NCBI RefSeq assembly: GCF_023973825.1 | Contig: NC_090125.1 | Location: forward strand, 1,485,501-1,549,500 | Origin: Plasmodium brasilianum | Lineage: Eukaryota > Apicomplexa > Aconoidasida > Haemosporida > Plasmodiidae | Direction of reading: 5' to 3' | DNA: 64,000 nt | Shown here: positions 36,310 through 47,600 of the stretch, one piece after another | Layout of the letters: the number at the start of each line of letters is the position of its first letter | Position numbering within the stretch: position 1 is the stretch's first letter | Notes under the pieces: generated by a model | Told to the model about the DNA's origin: nothing | Database searches by the model: none | Seen by the model: only the letters and a program-made list of their open reading frames with translations | Position numbers and translations under genes: made by a program

Positions 36310-36415
36310 AGTTGACATGTATGTACGCATGTTTGGATGTGTGTACATATGTATGTACTACTCGCATGTATGCATATGAATACACATAGAAAGGGAAAAA
36401 AATTGCGACGGAAAG

Positions 36416-39400
36416 ATGAACTACGCAAATAACAGCAATGGTTTACTGAATAATAACGAGAGTAGTGAAGTTAATTCCTTTTTGAGCAATTATGAAAATT
36501 TAAATATTTCAAAGAACAGCACTGCCGAAGAAATAGCAGAGAAGTATTTAAGAAGCAAATTAAGTTTTGATTATAAACATATTAATAAGGTAAATTATAA
36601 TATTAACAGCACAGGCAATTATTGCGAAAACAGTAATAACTATAATAACAGTAATATCAGTCATAACAGTAGTAACAATCATAACAACCATAAAAGTAAT
36701 AGCTATAGTAAGTATAATATGGATATGCCATCGGACCACAAAAATTTAAATAATAGTGCTCATAATAAAAATGATGACAAATTAAACTATTTGAATAATA
36801 TCACAAATAATAATTATTCAAGTTATGAACGAAATGGGAATTTTCCCTATGATAATAACAACATAAATAAGGTATCAAAATTTTCTAATTTAGTTAACAA
36901 TAATGTTCATTTAAATTATTCTAACGATAAAAATGATGAGAAAAAGGAATATACAAATTTAATTCTGAACACTGGTCATGTTAATTATTTAGCCACTACT
37001 TCTACTTCTACTGGTCTAACAGAATTTAGTCAAATGAATAAATTTAAAGAGCAGCAAACGAATAATATCTATGAGAACAATCATTTTTTCAAATATAATG
37101 ATAAAAAAAGTAAATTAAATTATCACCACATGGGAGTCTTGGAAAAGGAAAATTTGAAAAATATTGATGAGTTAATGAGCGGATATGATGATGATAGAAA
37201 TCATGATGAACATAACAACAGAAGAAGTAGAGGAAGAAGTAGAGGCAGAAGTAGCAGTAGGGATACTTTAAAATACAAACATAGCACAAGCAAACCCCAT
37301 ATAGAGAATGAAAAAGGAAGGAGCGAAATATCGGAAAAGGAAAATTTTATTACATCTTTGGCTAAAAAAAGAGAGTTGTTGTCTGGTCACACATATTATA
37401 CTGATCAGAATAAATACAAACATGAGTATAATAATAGCAGGATAAGTAAATGTTATACGGAGAATTCCAAATTTAATAATAAAAAAAAAAATTTAATGCA
37501 AAGGAATAAAGACTATGTGCAATACTTAAGTAACAGAAATAGCATTTTGAAAAATGAATTGTCAATAAAGAAAGATTTAATGAAAAAAATAAGCGTGCCT
37601 GCAAAATTTGAATACACACAACATATGAAAAATAAAATAAACAATAAAATGAACATGAATAGAAGTAAGCATCATAGATCCTTCTTTAACTCTTTCTATA
37701 AGACTGAGAAGGCGTTATATAGCGACACAGGGTTAATCAACAGTAGCATGAACATATTCAATAGGAATAGCGGAACGCATAATAGCGGAACGCATAACGG
37801 CAGCACAAATAGTAACATCCACTTACGAACTTTCGAAAAAGAAAGCACCAAATTAAGTGAAAAGAACGATCCCACTTTCTACTTAGCAAACGGGTTAGCA
37901 GCAAATATGAACAACATGGAAAATGCAGATATCCCATTTGACATAAGTTTTCTAAAATCTACCTGTTCCGACTCGAGTAAAATCATTGACTCCCCTTTGA
38001 ACTACGATAATGATAGGGACAACAACTACGGTAACTACAACGATAACAACGACATCTTAAGTGCAGCAAGCTGTGTTATGAAAAAGATCAAAAACAATAC
38101 AATGATAATGAACAACATAAATATTCCAAACTGTAATTCAAATAAAGATTCTTTAATTTTTTATAGTGATACAAAAAATAATAAAAATCATATAGGAGAC
38201 AGTGTAATATATGATGAAAATAATGAAGAAAAAAAAAATAGAGCAGTTGAATATATATCACCTAGTAGTATTAACTATACCCATATAATGAATATTAATA
38301 ATAATACAAAGCAACATATAGATAAGAAAGATATATTTCTAAGTACTAATAAATCAATTGTGTTAACACAAAATAATGAAAAAGTGAAAGATGACTATCC
38401 TTATATGGAAGTGGACAGGGAAGAATGTGCCCCAAATTTAATTCAAAAAAATAATAGAAATATGAGTAACAACATTTCTAATATTAATAATTTATATAGA
38501 GAGAAAGAGAAATTAAAAAACTTCTCTAATCCATCTGAATATCATCTTGGTCAGGATGAAAATATGAACGAATACGACGATTTTAGAGGAACAGGCCTAC
38601 AAAGTGGACAACAAAATGGCACTATACATAGCACCATAAATAGCGCCATAAGTAGTACTATAAATAGCACTCCCAGTAACACAAATAGTGTAAATCTTAG
38701 TGTAAATGTAAATATAGCAAAAAGCACACGCACTAATACCAACAACGAAATAAAGAAGGGGGAAAATAATAAATACTTAGATTCTAACTTAACGTATAGC
38801 AAGAATAATAATACGCACGAAAAGAATTTCGTCCCTGGTAGAAACTTCGCTTTTAGCAGCGAAAACAGGTGCCCACAAAATAATAGTATGTTCAGTAGTA
38901 CTTTCACAAGTAACTACAATAGTAACTACAACCACAACAGCAACAGTTTCAGGGAATACTTGGGACACGCGAAAAAAGTAGATGTGAACGAGAATAGAAT
39001 AGATACATATGATAAAAAGGGGGCCGACATTCTTTCCCTGTACTTTTCAGAAAATAAATTAAACAGCATATTTAACAATAATGTCAAAAAAGGCTTCTCG
39101 CGAAACAACAATAATGGAAATAATGGCAATAATAGTAGTTATAGTGGCAATAGGGGTAATGACAGTATGCACAGTACCGCAGAGGGGAGGAAAGGACTTA
39201 TGGGGAATCAGAATAATAAACTGCGTCTTCAGAGCAAGTTAAAAAAGAGTAATGTAATTAGCACCAGTAGCAGGAGTACTATGCATTATTTTTTGCAAAA
39301 TGAGTTTTCAAGTACTAATAAGGATAAAAGTAATGTACACGAGTTAAATAATATAAATAATTATGAAGACTATTGTAAGTATATTAGTGAATCGATAAAT

Positions 39401-42400
39401 TACATGCCAATAACAATTAAAAACATGAACATATTACTAGCTCTAGCCTTATATTTTTTAAATTTTACCATTAACAATAATTCGACAAAAAATGAATTCC
39501 CAGATGATGTATTAATAAAACTTTTAAACAAATTCTTATTTTGTTTAAATTTAAAAACATGCTTATTAAAAGAAACGAAAATGATGAATACCAATGAGAA
39601 TAAATATTATTATATACAAATAAAGCATAACGAAAATATACTTAATAATACTACTGTTCATATGAAGAAGGAAAAGAGTGAAATGGAAGCACTCCGAGGA
39701 AAAGAAGAAAGAAAAGACGAACTGGTAAGGTGCAAAAAGGAAGGGATTTCCCAAGATACAACTGCATGTCCAGCTAGCTTTTTTACATTTTACAATAAAA
39801 GAATAATTAAAAATAGAAAGGAGGAAAGTGACAAGAAAGCGGATAAAGGATTTGAGATGAGTAAAAATTATGTTGGAAATGAAAACACTGGTAATGATAA
39901 TAATAATTACTATAATAATAGCAACAACAATAATAATAACAACAATAATAATAACAACAACAATAATAATAACAACAACAATAATAATAACAACAACAAT
40001 AATAATAATGACAATAGCAACAACAATGGCAGCAGTGACAATGGAAGTGGTAACAACAACGGCAGTAGTAGTCACAAGAAAAAATGCTTTTACATGGATG
40101 AAAATATGAAAATCATTAGCCTAGTAGAAATATATAAAATAGCTTGGTGTTTGTGTGTGTTAAAAAAAAATTGTTTGTACATTGACTTGTTAAGAATATT
40201 GTATAAAGAAATAGAATGTGTGAATATAGAAAAGGAACTAGTGTTTTGTGTTCTTTATATTTTTAAATATTGCAACATCATTGAAGTAGAAGAATGTAAA
40301 ACAAATTTGAATAATCATATATCGATGAATTTAGAAAATAATAATAATGAAAACTTATGTATGTATTTACATTTATTAAATATTTGCACCTTGCATGATC
40401 AGAAATTTTTAACGAATGGTCATAAAAAAAATATTGATAAAATTATTGCATATTTTTACGATCAAATAGAGAATTTAAATATATATGTGTGTACTAATAT
40501 ATTATGTGTTTTGGCAAATTTAAATATAAAAAATCATGAATATCCATATTTTTTTAATAAAATGTTGAATTATTTTAGAAGTAATATCAAGAAAATGAAC
40601 AAAAGTGTATTGCTTGTTAATATTATGTGGTCGTTATGTATTATCGAGGTGACTTGTTCAGAATTTTTAAAAGATTTAAGTGAATATGTTATAAACATTT
40701 TACATTTTATTCCTTTGTCGGAATTTATAACAATATCATGTAGTTTCAGTTGTCAAAAAATGTTGATTATCAAAAATTATTTTGAACATGTCAAAAAGAC
40801 AAACGAAGTAAAAATACAACATAAATATTTACTCAACCTTCCAAAGGAGTTAGTTGATGAGTATAAAAAATATGAATTTTCAATAAATGAATATTATGAA
40901 AAAAAGAAAATTTTTCCTTATTATTTTTACAGAAAACCAATATGTCACTCGATTATTTTTAAAATTTTAGCTTACAATTTTTTGCACTATGAGCAAAAGC
41001 AGGAAGCAACTCCTCATCAAGTACTGACAAACCACATCCCTGATGACAATGTCAGCGGCAAAATTAGAAGCAAAATCAGTGGCAATAATAATCGTAATTG
41101 TAATTTGTTCTTACCTGACCCGGACAGTGCAAGCAGAAAAACTGGCAGAAGTTTAAGTGTAGAGACCAAAAAGGAAAATACTAACAGTGAAAGGGAAGCA
41201 AACATGCACAATTCACGGTTTAACAGTTCAAACATTTCCCGAAACGTTAAGCACAGCAGAGTGATACCTGACGATGAGATGACCTCCTTCTCTTCCTCCT
41301 CATCAGTACAAAAGAATGATAGCGGAAGAAGTAGACATAAGAATGGAAATAGTAAACTATTGAGTGAAAAAAATGAGTGTACAATGAAAATTTATGGGGA
41401 AAATGGAACCGTAAATAATGACTCCCTTTTCAACATGAACAAGTCAGGTAATATCGCAGCTAGCGATTTAAAAAATAATTTAAACAAAAATAAATATTTC
41501 AAAAAGTACAATGAAAAGAAAAAAATAAAAGAATATTACAACGTATGCAATAGAAATAATAACTATGAGTTTGTGTTAAATTCCTGTGAACGAATTTTAT
41601 TTGCAAATTTGATCGAAGATTGTTGTAATAATTTTGATGCATTAAATTCTCTTCACCTTATTGAACTGTTATATACATTATGTATATTAAATTTAGACAA
41701 GAGTAAGATTGTCAAAATTGTAGAGAGGAAAATAGATCAACACATATTTAATGAAAACTATGAAAAATTTCTAAAAAAGAAGAAGTATGTGCATAAGGAG
41801 TACTCTCAAGAAGAGATAGAAAATGAAAGGAGTGAAATGATTATTTTAAATTACATATACAACAAGTTTGTTGAGGAACACCTATTGCGTGGTACTGTTA
41901 CTTCTCGTGCTGCTGCTACAGGTGCTACTACCGCGAGTACTACTATTGCTACTACTACTGCTGCTGTTGCTACTACTTCTACTACTACTGCTACTGACTG
42001 TAATAGTAATATTAATAGTGCTATTACCAAAAGCGATGCAGATTATGCCTTTGCCCTCGTTCTTGACAATATACATTTCCGAAAATATATAAATGATGAG
42101 CATTATTTGAATGTTATTAAGGCAAATAAGGGACCAGTAGGGGAAAGTAAAGGTGCCTTTTATAAGCTGAAAAATATTTTAAATGCAGCAACTTGCAAGG
42201 AAAAGGATCTAGGGAAAGACACAAATGTAAAGGAAAACAGCTGTACTACTGCTCCTGCCACTACAACTACTACCACTGGTACTACTACAACGCTTGAGGA
42301 TCGTAATACAAAAAAGGACTTAGACAAAGGAGAAAAGAAAAATAGAGAAAAAAATTACAAGAACATTTTAACCATTCGCCAAAACAATGAAGCAACACAT

Positions 42401-43378
42401 ATGATAACAAGCACTGATATTAAAAATAATAAATTGAATACAACTAACTTTTCCATTCTAAATGAAGTCGATGATGTGGTGAGTAACTACTATAATAAAA
42501 ATAATAATAATCCTTATCCTGTTGTCCAAACAGTAACAGATAGTAGTAATAACAACTATATGAATACAAACATACACAATTATTATAATAGTAATAATAT
42601 TAAGCATAACGAAACATACGATAATGTACTACTACTGCAGCAGGAAAGCCAACAGTATGGTATTACAAATAAAGGAAATAATAAGGAGAGCATCATGATG
42701 CATATATATGAAAACAGGAGCGATAGGGAAAAACACACGGACAAAAGCACCTTGAATGAGTTACTATATATGCAAAACAGAGGCAATAATAATAGTAATA
42801 ATAACAATCATAATAGTGGTAACCATAATAATAATACGTACATCAATAACAACGAAGAGAGAAATACAGATAACTATGCCACCCATGATGAATGTGAGGA
42901 TAAGAAGCAACTAAATGAATTTAAAAATGACTTAAAAAATACTTATGATATAGCTATTGCATATTATAATAAAAGAACGAAACATACCATTTTGGAAAAA
43001 ACAAATAAAAACAATGTACTGTTCAAAGGAAGTGAAAGCGAAAAATTTTCGAAGCAAAGAACAGAGGATATTATAAATTCGAAGATTAACAATTTGGAGG
43101 TTTGCACCCCTGAGATTTGTAGTCCTGAGATTTATCATAATATCATTACAAAAAGAAATATTCAAAAGATAGTTGATGATCATACACAAGAACAGCAATC
43201 CAAACAAAAATTGTCCACAATTAGCTCTTCTTCTTCGTGTGAAAACAAGATAAAATTAAAAAAAATGCATCATTTGGATAAATTTAATTTTTATAAAATT
43301 TTTGTATTCTTACTGCAAATTTCTGCTATTTCTTTGTTCTCCTTTGTGATCATATTTATATATACATCGTTCAAATAG
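36416..43378 (+). CDS. Large Asn-rich protein with helical repeats and a C-terminal membrane anchor
   Basis: A single exon of 2,320 residues. The first ~980 residues are Asn/Ser/Lys-rich and probably disordered, with an SRGRSRGRSSSR stretch near residue 275. Two folded helical areas stand out, at ~1,235-1,520 and ~1,720-1,790, with Leu/Cys-rich amphipathic helices such as VLLVNIMWSLCIIEV and HLIELLYTLCILNLD. These resemble the helical repeats of Plasmodium RAP/heptatricopeptide-type proteins, but no RAP domain is present. A ~38-residue poly-Asn run sits at ~1,163-1,200, a Thr/Ala tract at ~1,823-1,860 and a Thr tract at ~1,944-1,958. The C-terminus is a predicted single membrane span (IFVFLLQISAISLFSFVIIF) six residues from the end, so it could be tail-anchored. 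No named family is recognised; the resemblance to organelle RNA-binding repeats is by eye only. Confidence 0.8.
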   Translation: MNYANNSNGLLNNNESSEVNSFLSNYENLNISKNSTAEEIAEKYLRSKLSFDYKHINKVNYNINSTGNYCENSNNYNNSNISHNSSNNHNNHKSNSYSKYNMDMPSDHKNLNNSAHNKNDDKLNYLNNITNNNYSSYERNGNFPYDNNNINKVSKFSNLVNNNVHLNYSNDKNDEKKEYTNLILNTGHVNYLATTSTSTGLTEFSQMNKFKEQQTNNIYENNHFFKYNDKKSKLNYHHMGVLEKENLKNIDELMSGYDDDRNHDEHNNRRSRGRSRGRSSSRDTLKYKHSTSKPHIENEKGRSEISEKENFITSLAKKRELLSGHTYYTDQNKYKHEYNNSRISKCYTENSKFNNKKKNLMQRNKDYVQYLSNRNSILKNELSIKKDLMKKISVPAKFEYTQHMKNKINNKMNMNRSKHHRSFFNSFYKTEKALYSDTGLINSSMNIFNRNSGTHNSGTHNGSTNSNIHLRTFEKESTKLSEKNDPTFYLANGLAANMNNMENADIPFDISFLKSTCSDSSKIIDSPLNYDNDRDNNYGNYNDNNDILSAASCVMKKIKNNTMIMNNINIPNCNSNKDSLIFYSDTKNNKNHIGDSVIYDENNEEKKNRAVEYISPSSINYTHIMNINNNTKQHIDKKDIFLSTNKSIVLTQNNEKVKDDYPYMEVDREECAPNLIQKNNRNMSNNISNINNLYREKEKLKNFSNPSEYHLGQDENMNEYDDFRGTGLQSGQQNGTIHSTINSAISSTINSTPSNTNSVNLSVNVNIAKSTRTNTNNEIKKGENNKYLDSNLTYSKNNNTHEKNFVPGRNFAFSSENRCPQNNSMFSSTFTSNYNSNYNHNSNSFREYLGHAKKVDVNENRIDTYDKKGADILSLYFSENKLNSIFNNNVKKGFSRNNNNGNNGNNSSYSGNRGNDSMHSTAEGRKGLMGNQNNKLRLQSKLKKSNVISTSSRSTMHYFLQNEFSSTNKDKSNVHELNNINNYEDYCKYISESINYMPITIKNMNILLALALYFLNFTINNNSTKNEFPDDVLIKLLNKFLFCLNLKTCLLKETKMMNTNENKYYYIQIKHNENILNNTTVHMKKEKSEMEALRGKEERKDELVRCKKEGISQDTTACPASFFTFYNKRIIKNRKEESDKKADKGFEMSKNYVGNENTGNDNNNYYNNSNNNNNNNNNNNNNNNNNNNNNNNNNNNNNDNSNNNGSSDNGSGNNNGSSSHKKKCFYMDENMKIISLVEIYKIAWCLCVLKKNCLYIDLLRILYKEIECVNIEKELVFCVLYIFKYCNIIEVEECKTNLNNHISMNLENNNNENLCMYLHLLNICTLHDQKFLTNGHKKNIDKIIAYFYDQIENLNIYVCTNILCVLANLNIKNHEYPYFFNKMLNYFRSNIKKMNKSVLLVNIMWSLCIIEVTCSEFLKDLSEYVINILHFIPLSEFITISCSFSCQKMLIIKNYFEHVKKTNEVKIQHKYLLNLPKELVDEYKKYEFSINEYYEKKKIFPYYFYRKPICHSIIFKILAYNFLHYEQKQEATPHQVLTNHIPDDNVSGKIRSKISGNNNRNCNLFLPDPDSASRKTGRSLSVETKKENTNSEREANMHNSRFNSSNISRNVKHSRVIPDDEMTSFSSSSSVQKNDSGRSRHKNGNSKLLSEKNECTMKIYGENGTVNNDSLFNMNKSGNIAASDLKNNLNKNKYFKKYNEKKKIKEYYNVCNRNNNYEFVLNSCERILFANLIEDCCNNFDALNSLHLIELLYTLCILNLDKSKIVKIVERKIDQHIFNENYEKFLKKKKYVHKEYSQEEIENERSEMIILNYIYNKFVEEHLLRGTVTSRAAATGATTASTTIATTTAAVATTSTTTATDCNSNINSAITKSDADYAFALVLDNIHFRKYINDEHYLNVIKANKGPVGESKGAFYKLKNILNAATCKEKDLGKDTNVKENSCTTAPATTTTTTGTTTTLEDRNTKKDLDKGEKKNREKNYKNILTIRQNNEATHMITSTDIKNNKLNTTNFSILNEVDDVVSNYYNKNNNNPYPVVQTVTDSSNNNYMNTNIHNYYNSNNIKHNETYDNVLLLQQESQQYGITNKGNNKESIMMHIYENRSDREKHTDKSTLNELLYMQNRGNNNSNNNNHNSGNHNNNTYINNNEERNTDNYATHDECEDKKQLNEFKNDLKNTYDIAIAYYNKRTKHTILEKTNKNNVLFKGSESEKFSKQRTEDIINSKINNLEVCTPEICSPEIYHNIITKRNIQKIVDDHTQEQQSKQKLSTISSSSSCENKIKLKKMHHLDKFNFYKIFVFLLQISAISLFSFVIIFIYTSFK
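39895..40010 (+). repeat. AAT/AAC triplet repeat encoding poly-Asn
   Basis: Mixed AAT and AAC codons encode an Asn run of about 38 residues inside the large gene. The mixture of codons suggests an older, partly stabilised expansion rather than a fresh microsatellite. Confidence 0.9.
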
Positions 43379-43708
43379 CTCCATTTTTAAGCTCTTTAAA
43401 AAAAGAAGTAAAGCAAAACAATACAAAGAGGAGGGGGAAAGGAACAGGGGAAGAGAAAAACAGAAAGCAAAATAAATTACAACAACGAGAAATGAAGGGC
43501 AAAATTAACTAATTAAAGGCTTCCCCATGTTTCAGTTCCATGTATGTCTTATATGTCCATGTACTGGGATTCCTACAAAAAAAAAAAAAAAAAAAAATGG
43601 GAGTACCGTATGTACATGTGCATGTGGGGAATATGAAATTTCACGATACTTTGTTTTTTTAAAAATGGCACCTTCTTAAGTGTAGAACAAAGTGCTAATG
43701 TTTTGGTA

Positions 43709-43747
<39 letters not shown>

Positions 43748-44523
43748 GTTCATTTTAGTTTGTGCCCCTGTTTTTCCATTTGTTAAAATTGTGTACCTAT
43801 ACATGCATATACGTACATACACACATATATACACAAGCTAACACAAGCAAAAATTATTATTGGGGGTGCAACTCGTTTTTCGTTATATATAATATACTCA
43901 CGCACGTACGTTCATACTTACATGCAAACATAAATATAAAAGTATTTCATATACATATACCCGCGTACATACGCTACAAGCGCAAAGCCGTTCGTTGTTA
44001 TAAAAAGAAAAATCTGTGAAGGTGAAGATAATTAATTATTTCAATTTATTATTTTTTTTTTTTTTTTTTTTTTTGTACTATTTACAGAAATGTATATGAA
44101 AGAACATTTAAAACGTACTATCAAATATTTAAAAGAACAAAAAAAAAAAAAAAAAAAAAGAAGATTCTTGTATGTTTCATACATTACGCTATGTATGCTT
44201 AGTTTTTTTTTTTTTTTTTTTTTCACTCTACAGTATTTCTTATTTTATTTTTTTTTATTTTTTTTGCTACATGTTCATAAAATACTCTTTATTATTCTAT
44301 ATTTCTATTTTGGAAGCTATGTTTATATGTTTCGTTCCTTACTTATTTATCAGTTAATCTATTTATCTGTTTATTTTTTCCTCCTTTGTTTTTTGAATGC
44401 TCGATTGAGTGTTTTAGCGTCATGTAAGGGTGCCATTCGAATGGAGGTAAACATATATTAGTATTTTATTTTTTGGTTTGGGGGGGGGGTTATCGTACTT
44501 GCTTTCTCTTCATCTTCTGTGTT

Positions 44524-44601
<78 letters not shown>

Positions 44602-44640
44602 CTCTTATTTTCTCTGCTTGATTTGTAGTCCCTAGGAAGA
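43379..44640. other. Intergenic region before eIF2B gamma
   Basis: It contains A runs (43,577-43,597 and 43,711-43,745), T runs (44,053-44,074 and 44,203-44,223), a run of ten G (44,480-44,489) and a 76-nt T run (44,526-44,601). ATGGAG/GTAAAC at 44,442 looks like a splice donor after a start codon. It would join in frame to the acceptor TTTGTAG just upstream of 44,629, so a tiny first eIF2B gamma exon is possible. Confidence 0.5.
44526..44601. repeat. 76-nt poly(T) run
   Basis: An uninterrupted run of about 76 T lies just 5' of the eIF2B gamma coding start, preceded by a run of ten G at 44,480-44,489. It would serve as an extreme polypyrimidine tract if the segment is an intron. Length in any assembly of such a run is unreliable. 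Confidence 0.8.
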
Positions 44641-47600
44641 ATGTCAAATGCAACTCATTCGCGGGTGCCCCTTGGAACGTTCGTTGAATTCCAAGTGGTG
44701 ATACTAACAAATGATGAAAATCATTTTTCGAGTGAATTATGTGATAGTACTTGTAAGGGATTAATAAAGATAAGCAATAGATGTATGATTTATTATATTC
44801 TTAAAAATATAATTGAACAAAAATTAAAATATATTACTATTGTGGTGAATCAGAAGTACTATGAAGATATGGTTACATATATAAATGATACATTCCCGGA
44901 TAATTACAAATTTGATGATAAGAAAAATAAAAATAATTATTGCATAGATGTTGAAGCTTGTACAACTAGTGGTAACCACGAAGTGGGATCCATTCAGTCT
45001 CTACTCCAGATAAGAAGTAAAATAAAGGTAAAAAGAAAAGAATAAAAGGTACATCATCAAAACGGGATGGAGAGGAAAAATAAAAAAAAAAAATAAAAAT
45101 AAAATAAAAATAAAATAATAATAATATGAGTAATAATAGTAATAATAATAATAATATGAGTAATAATAGTAATAATAATAATATGAGTAATAATAGTAAT
45201 GACAATGGTAATAGTAATAATAGTAATGACAATGGTAATAGTAATAATAATATGTGGCAGAACTGCTGTGACGCTGTAACCGTTGAGTGTGATCTACATG
45301 CTCAATGCATTTGTCTATGTGTGAGCTCATTTGCGTATTTCTCTTCTTTTCATCCAATCAGTCCGACTTCATAGTAGTCAACTGCGATATCCTGGGCTTC
45401 GTCGATTTCCACTCCTTGGCAAGTAAGTCCTTCCCATTTTATTACATCCCCGCAGCTTGTGTTAGCAGTACTATAATGATTATGGTATTGATACCTCCTC
45501 TCTGCTTCTCCTTTATTATATTTAATTATTTATATATTTATCCATTTGTTTGTTTATCAATCCGTTCGTTTTTTAATCTACTTTTTTACTTATTTGTTTA
45601 TTTTATTATGTTTTTTCCCATCCCTCAATGCTACAGACCTTTTTAGAGGGGAGAACGCCATATGCGCTTTATTATTACTGGAAGACAGTGAACCAAATTC
45701 TAATAAAAAAAAAAAAGAAATAAAAGATGAATATGCAAACTTAGAAAACAATGTATGGGTTTGTATTGATAAGAATAGTAAAGTGGTTAGCATAAAAGAT
45801 ACATTATCAATGAAACAGAATGGAAAGCTAAAAATTAGCAAAATAAATTTATTATTTCATAAAAAATTTATATTAAAAACAGATTTGATAGACAGTCATG
45901 TGTATATATTTAAAAATTACGTACTTGATATAATGGAAAATAAAAAGAATTTCTCGAGCATCAAGGTTTGTAATGCATTAGATTCATATGGTAGCGGAGG
46001 TGCCTCAATGCATGCGCATATATATACATACATGCACTTATACATACATGCACTTATACATACATGCATTTATACATACATACACATATGTGCACACATA
46101 TGTGTGTATATTCCTGATAACACATTCTACATTACTTTTTTTATATCCCTTTAGTATGATCTGATACCCTATCTAGTGAAGATACAAAACACGCGAAGGG
46201 CGGCAGGTAAGTATAACATTCAGACGTACATGGGGATGTATTACTACATATATATACTCAAATGTGTGTCTGTACATACGCGCACATATTTACGCATACC
46301 CATTTATGCATATGTGTTACCGACTAATATATTCCATTCACTACTTTTGAAAAAATGCAGAGTACTACTTAGAAGCCGAATTTAAATTTAACATGTACAA
46401 GAAGTTGATTAATAAATACGAGGAGGGAGAAGATGTTAACAAAGAAGGAAGAAAGGACAAGATCATAGATAACTTGGTTGATAAGGTACTGATAATGAAC
46501 ATAAAAGTGAAAACTAAAATGAACAAAAAAGGAAAAAAACAAATTGGTATCAGTCCAATTTCCATTCTGAGAGTGAGCTCAAACGTACATAAATCACGTG
46601 CGTTCATATACGCACACATGTATACACTTGCGTATAATACCTACTCATATATATGATTCCACCATTTATTTTTTCCACATCTCCCTTTCACGCAGCATGA
46701 AAATGTCGAGAGCGTTGTTTGCTACGTGCAGCCGAAGACGAATGGGTTTTGCCAGAGGATCAACAGCATACCTAATTTTTTCAAAGCGAACTTACTGGTG
46801 CGTAAGAATATATGCAAGTGTATATGGGTGTATGTTTACAAATATATGGATGTCTGTGTACAAATATATGGGCGTCTGTGTACAAATATATGGGAGTCTG
46901 TATACATATGTACATGTGTGTGTACGCATATGACGGTGAAAAAACGAAGAAGATTTAACAACTATGCTGTTTTCGATTGCGCAAGAAGTGAAACCCCTTT
47001 TGTTTTTGCGTCTAATTTTAATTTTAATTTTAAAAATGAATTTAATTTTAACGTAATTTGTACCTTTGTTAACTCTCACCATTCCCCTTTATCCTTTTCC
47101 CTTTTCTCAGTTTTGTGTTTCTAGACACGATCAGCTTAAAAACGTATTGCCGCCATATTGTTTTTTTCTCCTAAGCGACAAGAATCAAGTCGTGAGTGCA
47201 CAAAAGGGAAACTAAAATATAATATATATATGTATGGGTACATGTACGTACTTATTAAGCATACAACAAGGGAGAATTCATTCCCTCTTTTTTTTTTTTT
47301 TTTTTCCATATTTTTGATTTCAGTACAAGGATTGTATAATAAGCAGCCAATTTGAATATGAAGAGAACGTACACTTGAAAAAATCAGTCCTAGGTACAGT
47401 TCGTTTGTTCCTCGATTGTTTAGCTTTATTTAATTTTATGTACACATATATATACGTACAGGCATATGCACATGCATATGTACATGCATATGTACATGCA
47501 TACTTAAGTACGTTCACGTTTGTATGCACATTTTTCTCTGTCCTTGTTGTCTCTTCTTTTGTTATCGTTTTTGTTATTACGGATACTGTGCACTTTTTAA

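Larger units (their letters stand above)
32711..36415. other. Divergent intergenic region (3.7 kb) between giant APC2 and the 2,320-residue gene
   Basis: It should carry promoters for both flanking genes and probably the missing 5' exon of the minus-strand gene. A minus-strand open stretch at ~32,945-33,005 (begins MYFVIKTTF) with a possible donor is one candidate, but phases did not match. It contains TA runs (32,823-32,855, 35,138-35,182, 36,260-36,307), a 7-10 bp AGTAAAAATAG array (34,515-34,650), a CGAATA/CAAATA array (35,543-35,640) and a 20-bp array with AATGCATT palindromes (35,901-36,035). Confidence 0.6.
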
